Source: Nocardioides panacisoli (GTDB lineage: Bacteria; Actinomycetota; Actinomycetes; Propionibacteriales; Nocardioidaceae). From it: a DNA stretch of 64,000 nucleotides. The translations under genes and the position numbers were made by a program. The notes beneath the pieces are model-generated. The model made no database searches and had not been told where the DNA came from. It worked only from the letters and a program-made list of their open reading frames with translations. Where the stretch lies: assembly GCF_019448235.1 (NCBI RefSeq), contig NZ_CP080409.1:2294001-2358000 (forward strand). The letters are read 5' to 3'. This document shows, piece by piece, positions 30,683-38,884 of the stretch. Within the stretch, counting starts at the first letter, position 1; each line of letters begins with the position of its first letter.

Positions 30683-31528
30683 ATGACTGTTCCTTCGATT
30701 CCCCTGAACGACGGCACGTCCATCCCCCAGCTCGGCTTCGGCACCTTCCAGGTCCCGCCGGAGGACACCGAGAAGGTGGTGACCGCGGCCCTCGAGGCCG
30801 GCTACCGCCACATCGACACCGCCCAGATGTACGGCAACGAGGCCGAGGTCGGCGCGGCCATCGCCGCGTCCGGGATCCCGCGCGACGAGCTGTACGTCAC
30901 GACCAAGCTCAACAACAACTCCCACGCCACCGACGACGTACGCCGCACCTTCGACGAGTCGCTGGCCAAGCTCGGCCTGGACCACGTGGACCTGTTCCTC
31001 ATCCACTGGCCGCTGCCGACCCGCTACGACGGTGACTACGTCTCGACCTGGGAGGCCATGCTCGCGTTGCGCGAGGACGGTCGCCTCCGCTCCGCCGGCG
31101 TCTCGAACTTCCAGCCGGCGCACCTGGAGCGGATCGTCGAGGCGACCGGCACCGCGCCGGTGGTCAACCAGATCGAGGTGCACCCCTTCTTCGCCAACGA
31201 GGCGGCACGGTCCGGTTCGGCCGCGGTCGACGCCCGCGTCGAGGCCTGGGCGCCGATCGCGCAGGGCAAGGTCCTCGACGACCCGACGATCGCGAAGGTC
31301 GCCGAGGAGACCGGCAAGTCCGCTTCGCAGGTGACCCTGCGGTGGCACCTGCAGCGCGGCGACATCGTGTTCCCGAAGACGATGTCGGCCGAGCGGGCGG
31401 CGCAGAACTTCGACGTCTTCGACTTCGAGCTCAGCGCCGACCAGATGGCCACCATCGACGGCCTCGACCAGGGCGCCGAGGGGCGCATCGGTCCGGACCC
31501 GGACACGATGGACTGGATCCCCGACTGA
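30683..31528 (+). CDS. Aldo/keto reductase
   Basis: 281-aa NADPH-dependent TIM-barrel reductase of the 2,5-diketo-gluconate reductase type. The catalytic tetrad is visible: Asp and Tyr in GYRHIDTAQMYGNE (near 45), Lys in TTKLNN (near 75) and His in FLIHWP (near 108). The C-terminal FPKTMSAERAAQNFDVFDFELS segment binds the 2'-phosphate of NADPH. The ATG at 30683 gives the family N terminus (MTVPSIPLNDGTSIPQLGFG); there is no convincing ribosome site, so translation may be leaderless. Physiological substrate unknown. Divergent from dnaK, and it may be affected by the same intergenic region. Confidence 0.92.
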   Translation: MTVPSIPLNDGTSIPQLGFGTFQVPPEDTEKVVTAALEAGYRHIDTAQMYGNEAEVGAAIAASGIPRDELYVTTKLNNNSHATDDVRRTFDESLAKLGLDHVDLFLIHWPLPTRYDGDYVSTWEAMLALREDGRLRSAGVSNFQPAHLERIVEATGTAPVVNQIEVHPFFANEAARSGSAAVDARVEAWAPIAQGKVLDDPTIAKVAEETGKSASQVTLRWHLQRGDIVFPKTMSAERAAQNFDVFDFELSADQMATIDGLDQGAEGRIGPDPDTMDWIPD

Positions 31529-31557
31529 GGCCGAGGCTGACACGCCAGGACGACGCC

Positions 31558-31592
31558 CGGGGTCGGGCGGGCCACCGGCCCGCTCGGCCCCG
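31558..31592. terminator. Strong bidirectional hairpin
   Basis: A 16-base arm at 31558-31573 pairs with 31577-31592 around the loop ACC, with only two G-U wobbles. It sits between the aldo/keto reductase and the convergent membrane-anchored protein, so it can end transcripts from both sides. Confidence 0.7.
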
Positions 31593-31594
31593 CG

Positions 31595-32191
31595 TCAGTT
31601 CCCGACGGTGACCTTGACCGGGTTCGAGGTGACGTCCGCCTTCCGATCGACCATCCGGAACCGGTTGGGGCCGTTGACCCCGGTCTGCACGTAGGTGGAG
31701 AACGTCTCGTTCGACACCGCCGCGGTGACGGGGAAGTCCTGCCACGACCCGTTCTCGAAGCGCTGCACCTGGAGCACGACCCCTTCACCGCCGGGATAGA
31801 CGCCGGTGAGGTCGATCCGGTCGAAGTTGCCGACCTGGGTCTGACCGGCCGAGAGCGAGATCTCGCCGTCCTTGTCGCTCTCCTCCTCCGTCGGTTCGGA
31901 GGACTCCTCCGACGCCGATGCGGAGGCCGAGCTGGACCCGTCCTCGGCCGGCGGGGAGAACAGCGTGATGGCGGGCCCGCTCGGCCCGTCGGTCGCCTGG
32001 ATCGGCGGGATGGAGAGCCGCTCCTGCTGCGCCGTGGAGCCACCGTCGTCGTCGCCACCACCGAAGCCGAGGAACTGCAGGCCGACGAAGGCCACGACGG
32101 CCAGCACGAGCCCCACGGCGACCGAGACGGCCACGAGCGCGACCAAGCCGTTGCGGACGGCTCGCTGCGGGCGCTCGTCGAGGTCACTCAT
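31595..32191 (-). CDS. Membrane-anchored protein of unknown function
   Basis: 198 aa. A short cytoplasmic N terminus (1-14) is followed by a single transmembrane helix (about 15-42), a Gly/Asp then Ser/Glu-rich extracytoplasmic linker (45-110), and a C-terminal domain of about 85 residues with alternating hydrophobic positions suggesting a beta sandwich (GNFDRIDLTGVYPGGEGVVL, then NGPNRFRMVDRK and NPVKVTV). The pattern suits a bacterial Ig-like or fibronectin-like fold, but I do not recognise a named family. It could be the last gene after the SnoaL-like gene, which lies 39 bases upstream. Confidence 0.75.
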   Translation of the reverse strand: MSDLDERPQRAVRNGLVALVAVSVAVGLVLAVVAFVGLQFLGFGGGDDDGGSTAQQERLSIPPIQATDGPSGPAITLFSPPAEDGSSSASASASEESSEPTEEESDKDGEISLSAGQTQVGNFDRIDLTGVYPGGEGVVLQVQRFENGSWQDFPVTAAVSNETFSTYVQTGVNGPNRFRMVDRKADVTSNPVKVTVGN

Positions 32192-32230
32192 GTCGACATT
32201 GTTGATGAGACCGCCAAACCGGCGAAATCC

Positions 32231-32665
32231 TCAGAAGCCCCGGGTCCAGACGACTTCCTCGCGCAGCCGGCGTGAGCGCCAGCCCTGCGGCGTACGGACC
32301 AGGCGGTGGTGGTAGCGCCCGCCGACCTCGACGACTCGCTCGGCATCACCGTCGACCACCCGCATCGGGTTGTGGAAGTACGCCGTCACGACGGCCTCGT
32401 CGCGACTCCCGCCCTCGGGGAACTCGACCACGACCTGGCCCAGCGTGTGCAGGTAGCGCTGGGAGAAGAGCGGGAGGTTGGCGGCCAGCCACTCCTTGAC
32501 GACCGGGTAGGCGTCGGCGATGCCCCCGGACTCGGTGTAGTCGACGTGGGCGTCGGACGTGAAGACCGTGTCGAGCCGGTCCCACTCCTGGGCGTCCACC
32601 GCAAGCGTGTACCGCGCGAGCAGGTCGTTGATCTCGGCCCGGTCGGCGAGCTCGGCGAGGTCCAT
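32231..32665 (-). CDS. SnoaL-like / NTF2-fold protein
   Basis: 144 aa with the cone-shaped NTF2 fold signature: EINDLLARYTLAVDAQEWDRLDTVF at the N terminus, the FTSDAHVDYTESGG strand near 40 with an Asp-Tyr pair in the pocket, and a terminal RLREEVVWTRGF strand. Members include polyketide cyclases, ketosteroid isomerases and dehydratases, so a small hydrophobic ligand is likely but the reaction is unknown. ATG at 32665, 4 bases after the stop of the deazaflavin-dependent reductase, so the two are cotranscribed from the divergent promoter carrying the KstR-like site at 33193-33206. This places it with likely steroid-related functions. Confidence 0.85.
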   Translation of the reverse strand: MDLAELADRAEINDLLARYTLAVDAQEWDRLDTVFTSDAHVDYTESGGIADAYPVVKEWLAANLPLFSQRYLHTLGQVVVEFPEGGSRDEAVVTAYFHNPMRVVDGDAERVVEVGGRYHHRLVRTPQGWRSRRLREEVVWTRGF

Positions 32666-32669
32666 CTGC

Positions 32670-33158
32670 TCAGGCCCGGGACTCGAGGACGACGACGGGG
32701 ATCTCCCGGTCGGTCCAGGCCGCGTAGTTGTCGAAGTCGGCGTACAGCTCGACCAGCCGGGGCCAGAGTGCCGCCCGCTCGGCCGGCTCGGTGACCCGGG
32801 CACGCACGGGGTGGCGGCCGCGGCGGGGCAGGTGGATCTCGGTCTCGGGGTTCGCCCGCAGGTTGTGGTACCACTGGGGGTGCCGGGGCAGCCCGCCCTG
32901 GGAGGCGACGACGACGTACTGGTCGCCGTCGTCGAGGAAGAGCAGCGGCGTCGTGAACCGCTGCCCGCTCTTGCGGCCCACGTGGTCGAGCAGCAGTACC
33001 GGGACCGGCTTCTTCCATCCCGCACCGATGCGCCATTTCGCGCCGAGGCGGCCGTTGGTGGCGCGGAAGGCGGCGACGTTGAGCCTCGCGCCGTACTTGA
33101 TGAGCTTCGCGGTGACCGGGGAGTCCAGTCCCTTGGGCTTCTCGGAGGGCATCGCCAT
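32670..33158 (-). CDS. Deazaflavin (F420)-dependent nitroreductase family protein
   Basis: 162 aa of the Ddn/FGD-associated split-barrel family. Typical features are the KPVPVLLLDHVGRKSGQRFTTPL segment (residues 50-72), which contains the G-R-K-S-G motif binding the F420 tail, and HPQWYHNLRANPE near 95. Relatives such as M. tuberculosis Ddn use reduced F420 to reduce quinones or nitro compounds. ATG at 33158; a second ATG two codons later is possible. It is divergent from the LLM oxidoreductase across a KstR-like palindrome located 35-48 bases upstream of its start. Confidence 0.9.
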   Translation of the reverse strand: MAMPSEKPKGLDSPVTAKLIKYGARLNVAAFRATNGRLGAKWRIGAGWKKPVPVLLLDHVGRKSGQRFTTPLLFLDDGDQYVVVASQGGLPRHPQWYHNLRANPETEIHLPRRGRHPVRARVTEPAERAALWPRLVELYADFDNYAAWTDREIPVVVLESRA

Positions 33159-33192
33159 GGCAGCACTCTGGCAGACGGCGGTGGCAGAAATC

Positions 33193-33206
33193 TAGAACAC
33201 GTTCTA
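33193..33206. promoter_or_regulatory. KstR-like operator
   Basis: TAGAACACGTTCTA has 6-base arms TAGAAC/GTTCTA and fits the KstR consensus TnnAACnnGTTnnA at every fixed position. KstR is the TetR-family repressor of cholesterol catabolism genes in mycobacteria and rhodococci. The site lies between the divergent deazaflavin-reductase and LLM-oxidoreductase starts, 10 bases before the latter, where it can control both directions. Confidence 0.78.
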
Positions 33207-33216
33207 CTGTGGCGTC

Positions 33217-34101
33217 ATGCGGTTCACCTACGCCGAGGCGATGACCCACGCCGAGTACTACGCCCCGCTGGCCCGCGCGGCCGAGGCCGCGGGCTACACC
33301 TCGATGACGGTCGCGGACAGCCTCATCTACCCCGAGGAGTCCGACTCGACCTATCCCTACACCGACACCGGCGACCGGGAGTTCCTGCAGGGCAAGGAGT
33401 TCATCGAGACGATGGTGCTCTGCGCCCACCTCTTCGCGGTGACCGAGACGCTGCGGCTCACGCCGTTCGTGCTCAAGCTGCCGGTGCGGCCCCCGGTGCT
33501 GGTGGCCAAGCAGGCGTCCTCGCTGGCGTACCTGTCCGGCAACCGGCTCGGCCTCGGCGTCGGCCTCTCCCCCTGGCCGGAGGACTTCGCCGCGCTGGGC
33601 GTGCCCTGGGCCAAGCGGGGCAAGCGGATGGATGAGTGCATGGACATCCTCCGCGGCCTCACCAGCGGTGAGTTCTTCGGCTACGACGGCGACTTCCACT
33701 CCTTCGAGCCGCTGCAGCAGTGTCCCGCCCCGACCGAGCCCGTCCCCCTCCTGGTGGGCGGTCACTCCGACGCCGCGCTGCGCCGCGCCGTGCGCAAGGG
33801 CGACGGCTGGATGCACGCCGGCGGCGACGGCGAGGAGCTCGACCGGCTGCTGACCCGGCTCGCCGAGATCCGCCGGGAGGAGGGCGACACCCGCGACTCC
33901 TCGCAGTTCGAGGTCCACGTGATCTCCTACGACGCCTACACCCCCGACGGCGTGAAGCGGCTCGCCGACAAGGGCGTCACCGACTGCATCGTCGGCTTCC
34001 GGGTCCCCTACATCAAGGGGCCCGACACCGAGCCGCTGGAGACGAAGGTCAAGCACCTGGAGCAGTACGCCGAGAACGTGATCGCCCAGGTGCACCCGTG
34101 A
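33217..34101 (+). CDS. LLM-class (F420-type) oxidoreductase
   Basis: 294-aa luciferase-like TIM-barrel oxidoreductase. It shows the N-terminal FTYAEAMTHAEYYAPLARAAEAAGYTSMTVADS motif, SLAYLSGNRLGLGVGLSPW near 105-125 (cofactor phosphate loop), PLLVGGHSDAALRRAVRKGDGWM near 175, and a helical tail. Family members use F420 or FMN; F420 is favoured here by the neighbouring Ddn-type protein. It heads a run of four genes with 4-base GTGA overlaps, controlled by the KstR-like site 10 bases upstream. M. tuberculosis Rv3520c is a KstR-regulated enzyme of this general class (from memory). Substrate unknown, plausibly a steroid or its degradation product. Confidence 0.88.
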   Translation: MRFTYAEAMTHAEYYAPLARAAEAAGYTSMTVADSLIYPEESDSTYPYTDTGDREFLQGKEFIETMVLCAHLFAVTETLRLTPFVLKLPVRPPVLVAKQASSLAYLSGNRLGLGVGLSPWPEDFAALGVPWAKRGKRMDECMDILRGLTSGEFFGYDGDFHSFEPLQQCPAPTEPVPLLVGGHSDAALRRAVRKGDGWMHAGGDGEELDRLLTRLAEIRREEGDTRDSSQFEVHVISYDAYTPDGVKRLADKGVTDCIVGFRVPYIKGPDTEPLETKVKHLEQYAENVIAQVHP

Positions 34102-35252
34102 TCAGCAAGCCGTTCCAGGACGCGATCGCGGAGGCGGAGCAGCTCATCGAGTCCGCCGACTTCATCCGCACCGAGCAGGACCTGCTGGAGGGCTACGACT
34201 ACCTCGCCGGCCGGATCCGGATGGCGGTGCAGACGGCGTTCGACTACGACCTCGAGCACCCCCTCTTCATCAACCCCACCCACCAGTTCTCCCGCCAGGG
34301 CCTGGACAACCCCGACGCCATCTACTTCCACGCCTACCTGCGCGAGGGCGTCGAGTACGTCGTACGCGGGCGCCGCGGCACCTCGGCCGACCTCTCCTTC
34401 CAGGTCATGGGCGGCACCTACTCCGCCGACTCGGCCGCCACCAGCCTGATGGCCTTCGACGACCGCGAGCTCGACGTCGCCGAGGACGGCAGCTACGAGT
34501 TCCGCTACCTCGCCGAGCCGGGCGCGAAGACGATGATCGTGCGGGAGGTCTTCAACGACTGGGACTCCGAGGAGCGCGGCAGCCACTGGATCGAGCGGCC
34601 CGACACCCTCGGCCGCCCGAAGCAGCCGCTGACCCGCGCCCTGCTGGAGAAGAGGTACGACGTCGCCGCACGATCGCTCGTGGGCTCGGTGCAGACGTGG
34701 TTCGCCTTCCCCCACTTCTTCCAGTACCGGGAGCCGGTCAACACCCTCACCGTCCCGAAGGCCACCCCGGGCGGCCTGGCCTCCCAGTTCTCCTCCATCG
34801 GCCACTACGCACTGGAGCCCGGCGAGGCGCTGGTCGTCAGCGTGCCCGAGTGCCACGACTGCAGCTACCAGGCCATCCAGATCGGCTCGGACTGGTACGC
34901 CTCCACCGACTACGAGACCCACCAGACCTCGCTGACCAAGGCCCAGGCCGTCACCGACCCCGACGGGGTGATGCGCTTCGTGATCGCCGAGCAACCGCCG
35001 CCCGGCCCGGACGGGTCGCCGGCGCCGGTCGCCAACTGGCTCGAGACCACCGGTCACGCCACCGGGCCGATGATGCTGCGCTGGCAGCGCCTCGAACGTG
35101 ACCTGACCGAGGCCGACGGCCCCACCATCGAGCGTGTGCCGCTGGCCGAAATACCGACCCTGGTGCCGCACCACCACGCCCTCACCGACGAGGAGTACGC
35201 CGCCCGGATCGCCGCGCGGCAGCGTGCCGTCAACCGAAGGATGCTCTCGTGA
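34098..35252 (+). CDS. DUF1214-like protein in KstR-type operon
   Basis: 384 aa. No signal peptide or membrane helix. An N-terminal helical part (to about residue 65) precedes a beta-rich domain with YFHAYLREGVEYVVRGRRG near 75, EVFNDWDSEERG near 150 and a C-terminal HHHALTDEEYAARIAARQ segment. It resembles DUF1214-containing proteins, but the match is by general pattern only. The GTG at 34098 overlaps the preceding stop (GTGA), and its own stop overlaps the SDR start the same way. Length and order (this gene, SDR, sulfotransferase) recall M. tuberculosis Rv3531c-Rv3530c-Rv3529c of the KstR regulon (from memory). Function is not established. Confidence 0.7.
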   Translation: MISKPFQDAIAEAEQLIESADFIRTEQDLLEGYDYLAGRIRMAVQTAFDYDLEHPLFINPTHQFSRQGLDNPDAIYFHAYLREGVEYVVRGRRGTSADLSFQVMGGTYSADSAATSLMAFDDRELDVAEDGSYEFRYLAEPGAKTMIVREVFNDWDSEERGSHWIERPDTLGRPKQPLTRALLEKRYDVAARSLVGSVQTWFAFPHFFQYREPVNTLTVPKATPGGLASQFSSIGHYALEPGEALVVSVPECHDCSYQAIQIGSDWYASTDYETHQTSLTKAQAVTDPDGVMRFVIAEQPPPGPDGSPAPVANWLETTGHATGPMMLRWQRLERDLTEADGPTIERVPLAEIPTLVPHHHALTDEEYAARIAARQRAVNRRMLS

Positions 35253-36034
35253 CCGGACTGCTCGACGGCAAGGTCGTCGTCCTCTCCGGGGTCGGCCCCG
35301 GGCTGGGCCGCTCCCTGGGCGAGGAGGCGGCGAAGGCGGGCGCGGACCTGGTGCTGGCCAGCCGCACCCCCGAACGCCTGGAGAAGATGGCCGAGGTCGT
35401 GCGTGGGCACGGCCGCCGTGCGCTCGTCTGCCCGACCGACATCACCGACGAGGAGGACCGCGCGAACCTGGCCGAGGCCGCCCTGGCCGAGTTCGGCCGG
35501 GTCGACTGCCTGGTCAACAACGCCTTCGGGATCCCCCCGATGGCGCCGATCAGCACGCTGGGGCTCGACGTGCTGCGCAGCGCGCAGGAGACCAACGTGT
35601 TCGCCCCGCTGCGGCTCTCGAGCCTGTTCGCGGACGCGCTCGCGGCGACCGGGGGCTCGATCCTGATGGTCAACTCGTGCGTGCTCCACCAGAGCCAGCC
35701 CGAATTCGCCGGCTACAAGCTCTCCAAGGGCACGCTCGCCCACCTGGCCTCGTCACTGGCGACCGAGCTGGGGCCGCGCGGCATCCGGGTGAACTCCATC
35801 GCGCCGTCCTACATCTACGAGGACGTCAACAAGGCCTACTTCGACTACCTCGCGCAGGAGTCGGGACGCACCCACGAGGAGGTGTACGCCGAGAAGGCCG
35901 ACCTCAACGACCTCAAGCGACTGGCCACCCCCGACGAGGTGGCCCGCGCCGCGCTCTTCTTCGCCAGTGACCTGGCCTCCGCGGTGACCGGGCAGCTGCT
36001 CAACGTCGACTGCGGTGAGTTCCATGGCAGCTGA
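35249..36034 (+). CDS. Short-chain dehydrogenase/reductase
   Basis: 261-aa classical SDR. The cofactor loop is GVGPGLG at residues 14-20 (variant of TGxxxGxG, with SGV instead of TG), VNNAFG near 88 stabilises the sheet, the catalytic Ser is in MVNSCVL near 140, and YKLSK near 155 gives the Tyr-x3-Lys pair. Arg/Thr after beta strand 2 (SRTPERLEK) suggests NADP(H) is possible. GTG at 35249 overlaps the upstream stop. It likely oxidises or reduces a hydroxyl/keto group on the same substrate as its neighbours; the KstR-like operator suggests a steroid nucleus or side chain. Confidence 0.9.
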   Translation: MTGLLDGKVVVLSGVGPGLGRSLGEEAAKAGADLVLASRTPERLEKMAEVVRGHGRRALVCPTDITDEEDRANLAEAALAEFGRVDCLVNNAFGIPPMAPISTLGLDVLRSAQETNVFAPLRLSSLFADALAATGGSILMVNSCVLHQSQPEFAGYKLSKGTLAHLASSLATELGPRGIRVNSIAPSYIYEDVNKAYFDYLAQESGRTHEEVYAEKADLNDLKRLATPDEVARAALFFASDLASAVTGQLLNVDCGEFHGS

Positions 36035-37205
36035 GGCTCCGGGGGCTCCGCCCCCGCCGCGGCAGCGCGCGGACGTCGGCACGTTCGAGGACATCTGCGC
36101 GGCCGCGTCGCGCACCACCGGCCTCGACGACTTCGGTGGCCCCGACGAGCGCGAGCACGAGGAGGGGCTGCGGCTCCTGGTCGAGGACCTCGCCTCGCCC
36201 GAGGCGGGCCTGACACCGGTCGGGAACTACTTCCAGCGCGCGCAGGTGAAGAGCGCCCTGGTCGGGCGGCTCCTGACCCAGGCGCGCTTCACCGAGTTCC
36301 CGCAGCACCGCGACGTCCCCATCCAGCGGCCGATCTTCGTGCTCGGCCTCCCCCGCACCGGCACGACCGCACTGCACCGGCTGCTGTGCGCGGACCCCGC
36401 CAACCAGGGCCTGGAGGCATGGCTGACGGAGTTCCCCCAGCCCCGGCCGCCGCGGGAGACGTGGGAGGACGACCCGGTCTTCGCGGCCATGCAGGCGGCG
36501 TTCTCCGAGCACCACGTCACCAACCCGGAGTTCATGGGCATCCACTACATGGATGCCACCTCGCCGGAGGAGTGCTGGCGGCTGCTGCGCCAGACCGGCA
36601 AGTCGATCGGTTTCGAGTCGTTGGCGCACGTGCCGCGCTACTCCGCCTGGCTGGCGAAGCAGGACTGGACCGATGCCTACCAGCGGCACCGGCGCAACCT
36701 GCAGCTGATCGGGCTCAACGACCCCGAGAAGCGGTGGGTGCTGAAGAACCCCTCCCACTTGGCCGCGCTGGACGAGCTGATGACGGTCTACCCCGACGCG
36801 CTGGTGGTGATGACCCGGCGCGACCCGGTGACCTCGATCGCCTCGGCCTGCTCGCTGTCGTCCGAGGCCACCGCCGGCACGTCGACGACGTTCGTGGGCG
36901 AGACCATAGGACGCACCCAGCTGGAGATGCTGGCCCGCTCCTGGCACGCCTTCTGGGACGCCCGGGAGCGGTACGACGCGACCCAGTTCGTCGACGTCGA
37001 CTACCGCGAGTTCGTGGCCGACCCCGTGGGCACCGTCGGCGGCATCCACGACGCCTTCGGCCTCACGTGGAGCGACGCCGCCCGCGCCGAGGTCGAGCGC
37101 ATCGACGCCGAGTCCCGCTCCGGCCGCGCCCGGCCCTCCCACTCCTACGACCTCGCCGACTACGGCCTCACCGAGGACCAGGTCCACGCCGCCTTCGCTC
37201 GCTGA
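36024..37205 (+). CDS. Sulfotransferase-family protein
   Basis: 393 aa. The PAPS-binding loop is LGLPRTGTTALHRLL near residues 108-122, and the 3'-phosphate motif RRDPVTSIASACSL lies near 268. A conserved His-rich/Trp-rich middle region and C-terminal Asp/Tyr segment fit the Sulfotransfer_3 family. The ATG at 36024 lies inside the SDR gene (11-base overlap); a GTG at 36015 is an alternative. Last gene of the KstR-type operon. In M. tuberculosis the counterpart Rv3529c is an uncharacterised sulfotransferase-like protein in the cholesterol regulon (from memory). Whether it sulfates a sterol is inference. Confidence 0.88.
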   Translation: MAAEAPGAPPPPRQRADVGTFEDICAAASRTTGLDDFGGPDEREHEEGLRLLVEDLASPEAGLTPVGNYFQRAQVKSALVGRLLTQARFTEFPQHRDVPIQRPIFVLGLPRTGTTALHRLLCADPANQGLEAWLTEFPQPRPPRETWEDDPVFAAMQAAFSEHHVTNPEFMGIHYMDATSPEECWRLLRQTGKSIGFESLAHVPRYSAWLAKQDWTDAYQRHRRNLQLIGLNDPEKRWVLKNPSHLAALDELMTVYPDALVVMTRRDPVTSIASACSLSSEATAGTSTTFVGETIGRTQLEMLARSWHAFWDARERYDATQFVDVDYREFVADPVGTVGGIHDAFGLTWSDAARAEVERIDAESRSGRARPSHSYDLADYGLTEDQVHAAFAR

Positions 37206-37216
37206 CGCGACGTGAG

Positions 37217-37344
37217 GGTCGAGTGCTCACTTCCTCCCGTCGAATGCTCACTTCTTGCGGGTCGAGTCGGCACTTCCTCACCGACGACTGCTGATTGAAC
37301 GGCAGGAAGTGAGCATTCAACCCGCAACACGTGAGCACTCGACC
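37217..37344. repeat. Nested palindrome built from GAAGTGAGCAYTC units
   Basis: This 128-bp stretch separates the convergent sulfotransferase and P450 genes. GGTCGAGTGCTCAC at 37217-37230 is perfectly inverted at 37331-37344. Inside, GAATGCTCACTTC (37242-37254) is inverted as GAAGTGAGCATTC (37306-37318), and a variant lies at 37264-37276. Five related copies in all. The same 13-mer recurs twice near 63321-63354. It may form a large cruciform or terminate transcripts from both sides. Confidence 0.8.
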
Positions 37345-37358
37345 AGCTGCTGGTGCGC

Positions 37359-38777
37359 TCAGCGGGCGGTGAGGCGGACGCGGGCACCTTGGCGGGGGAC
37401 GCTGGTGATGTTGCGGACCTTCGGCCGGTCCTCGCCGAGGGCAGTGACGGCGTAGGAGGAGAAGACCTCGCGCAGGATCTCGGTGCCCTCCATCTGGGCG
37501 AAGCCGGCACCGATGCAGCGGCGTACGCCGCCCCCGAAGGGGATCCAGGTGTTGGGCTCGGGGGCATTGCCGTCCAGGAACCGCTCGGGGCGGAACTCCT
37601 CGGGCCGTTCATGGTTGTCGGCGCGGGCGTGGGAGACGATGATCGACGGCCCGACGGTGGTGCCGGCCGGCAGCTCGCGCCCACCGATGACGGCGGGACG
37701 GGTCAGCGTGCGCACCACCATCGGGATGATCGGGTGCAGTCGCATCGACTCCTTCATCACCGCCTCGAGGAACGCGTCATCGCCCTCGTCCGCGGCTCGC
37801 TGGGTGCGCGCGAGCAGCTCCGGGTCACTGCCCACCTCGTGCAGGGCCCAGGCCAGTGCACTGGCGGTCGTCTCGTGGCCTGCCAGCAGCAGCGTCACCA
37901 GCTGGTCGCGCAGCTCGGTGTCGTCCAGCCCGCCGCCGTCACCGGTGGCGTCGGCGTCATCGCCCTCGCCGACCAGCAGCAGCCGGGAGAGTACGTCGCG
38001 CCGCTCCGCGAGGTCGCCCGCCTGCCGGCGCTCGCGGATCTCGGCGTAGATGAGTCGGTCGAGCTCGACCTGGTTCTCGATGGTGCGCCGCCACGGGCCG
38101 AACCGCTGCAGCCACGGGTAGGCCCAGCCCATGAGCACGACCGGGCTGATCTCCACCGTGGCGGTCACCCGCGGCCGCAGCCGGGCGAGGCGCTCCTCGT
38201 CGGTGACGCCGAAGACGACCCGCAGGATCACCTCCAGGGTGAGGGCGTTCATCCGGTCCAGCGAGCGGAACTCCGCCCCGGAGCGCCAGCCACCGACCTC
38301 GTCGCGGGCGACCTCGGCCACCAGTGACCGGTAGCTGCGCAGCGCCTGCCCGTTGAATGCCGGCATCAGCAGCTTGCGGGCCCGCTTGTGCTCGTCGCGG
38401 TCCTGCAGCAGCAGGGAGTGCTCGCCCATGATGGGGCCGAGCACCGAGTTGCCCTTGCCGGCGAGGAAGTGCTCCGGGTCGCCGGTGAAGACCTCCTTGG
38501 TGTCCTCGGGCCGGGTGACCATCACCAGCGGCCGCCCCTTGGGCACGAGCCGCAGGGTGAAGGTGTCGCCGTAGCGACGGCGTGCCCACGCGTGGAGCCG
38601 GTGGCGGAACCGGAACAACGCGATCGTCTGCACCAGCGCGGGCCACCGCGGCCCCGGCGGCAGGTCCTGCTGCGGGACGGGTGGGAGGCTGCCGTCCTCC
38701 GACAGCCCGCTCATCCGCTCCAGCCGGCGCCGGGTCAGGGCTGCGGTGTCGTCGGGGGCGCCGTGCGTGGTCGTCAT
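37359..38777 (-). CDS. Cytochrome P450
   Basis: 472-aa soluble class I P450 without a membrane anchor. Helix I oxygen-binding motif is AGHETTAS near residue 300, the ExxR pair is in ESMRLHP near 345, and the heme-binding loop FGGGVRRCIGAG is near 418 with the axial Cys. The N-terminal PPGPRWPALVQT region and general layout resemble mycobacterial CYP135/CYP138-type enzymes more than CYP125/CYP142 steroid side-chain enzymes. No ferredoxin gene is adjacent. It converges on the KstR-type operon across a nested palindrome and is divergent from the nitroreductase. Substrate unknown; a hydrophobic lipid is plausible. Confidence 0.95.
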   Translation of the reverse strand: MTTTHGAPDDTAALTRRRLERMSGLSEDGSLPPVPQQDLPPGPRWPALVQTIALFRFRHRLHAWARRRYGDTFTLRLVPKGRPLVMVTRPEDTKEVFTGDPEHFLAGKGNSVLGPIMGEHSLLLQDRDEHKRARKLLMPAFNGQALRSYRSLVAEVARDEVGGWRSGAEFRSLDRMNALTLEVILRVVFGVTDEERLARLRPRVTATVEISPVVLMGWAYPWLQRFGPWRRTIENQVELDRLIYAEIRERRQAGDLAERRDVLSRLLLVGEGDDADATGDGGGLDDTELRDQLVTLLLAGHETTASALAWALHEVGSDPELLARTQRAADEGDDAFLEAVMKESMRLHPIIPMVVRTLTRPAVIGGRELPAGTTVGPSIIVSHARADNHERPEEFRPERFLDGNAPEPNTWIPFGGGVRRCIGAGFAQMEGTEILREVFSSYAVTALGEDRPKVRNITSVPRQGARVRLTAR

Positions 38778-38884
38778 CTGCCTGACGCTACTCGTCGGTC
38801 ACCGGTGCCGGATCCGACCACGGTAGGAGATCGGCGGGGTCGGGCGCGGCGATCGTGCCACCCGCCGTGGGGTTGGATGGGGCC

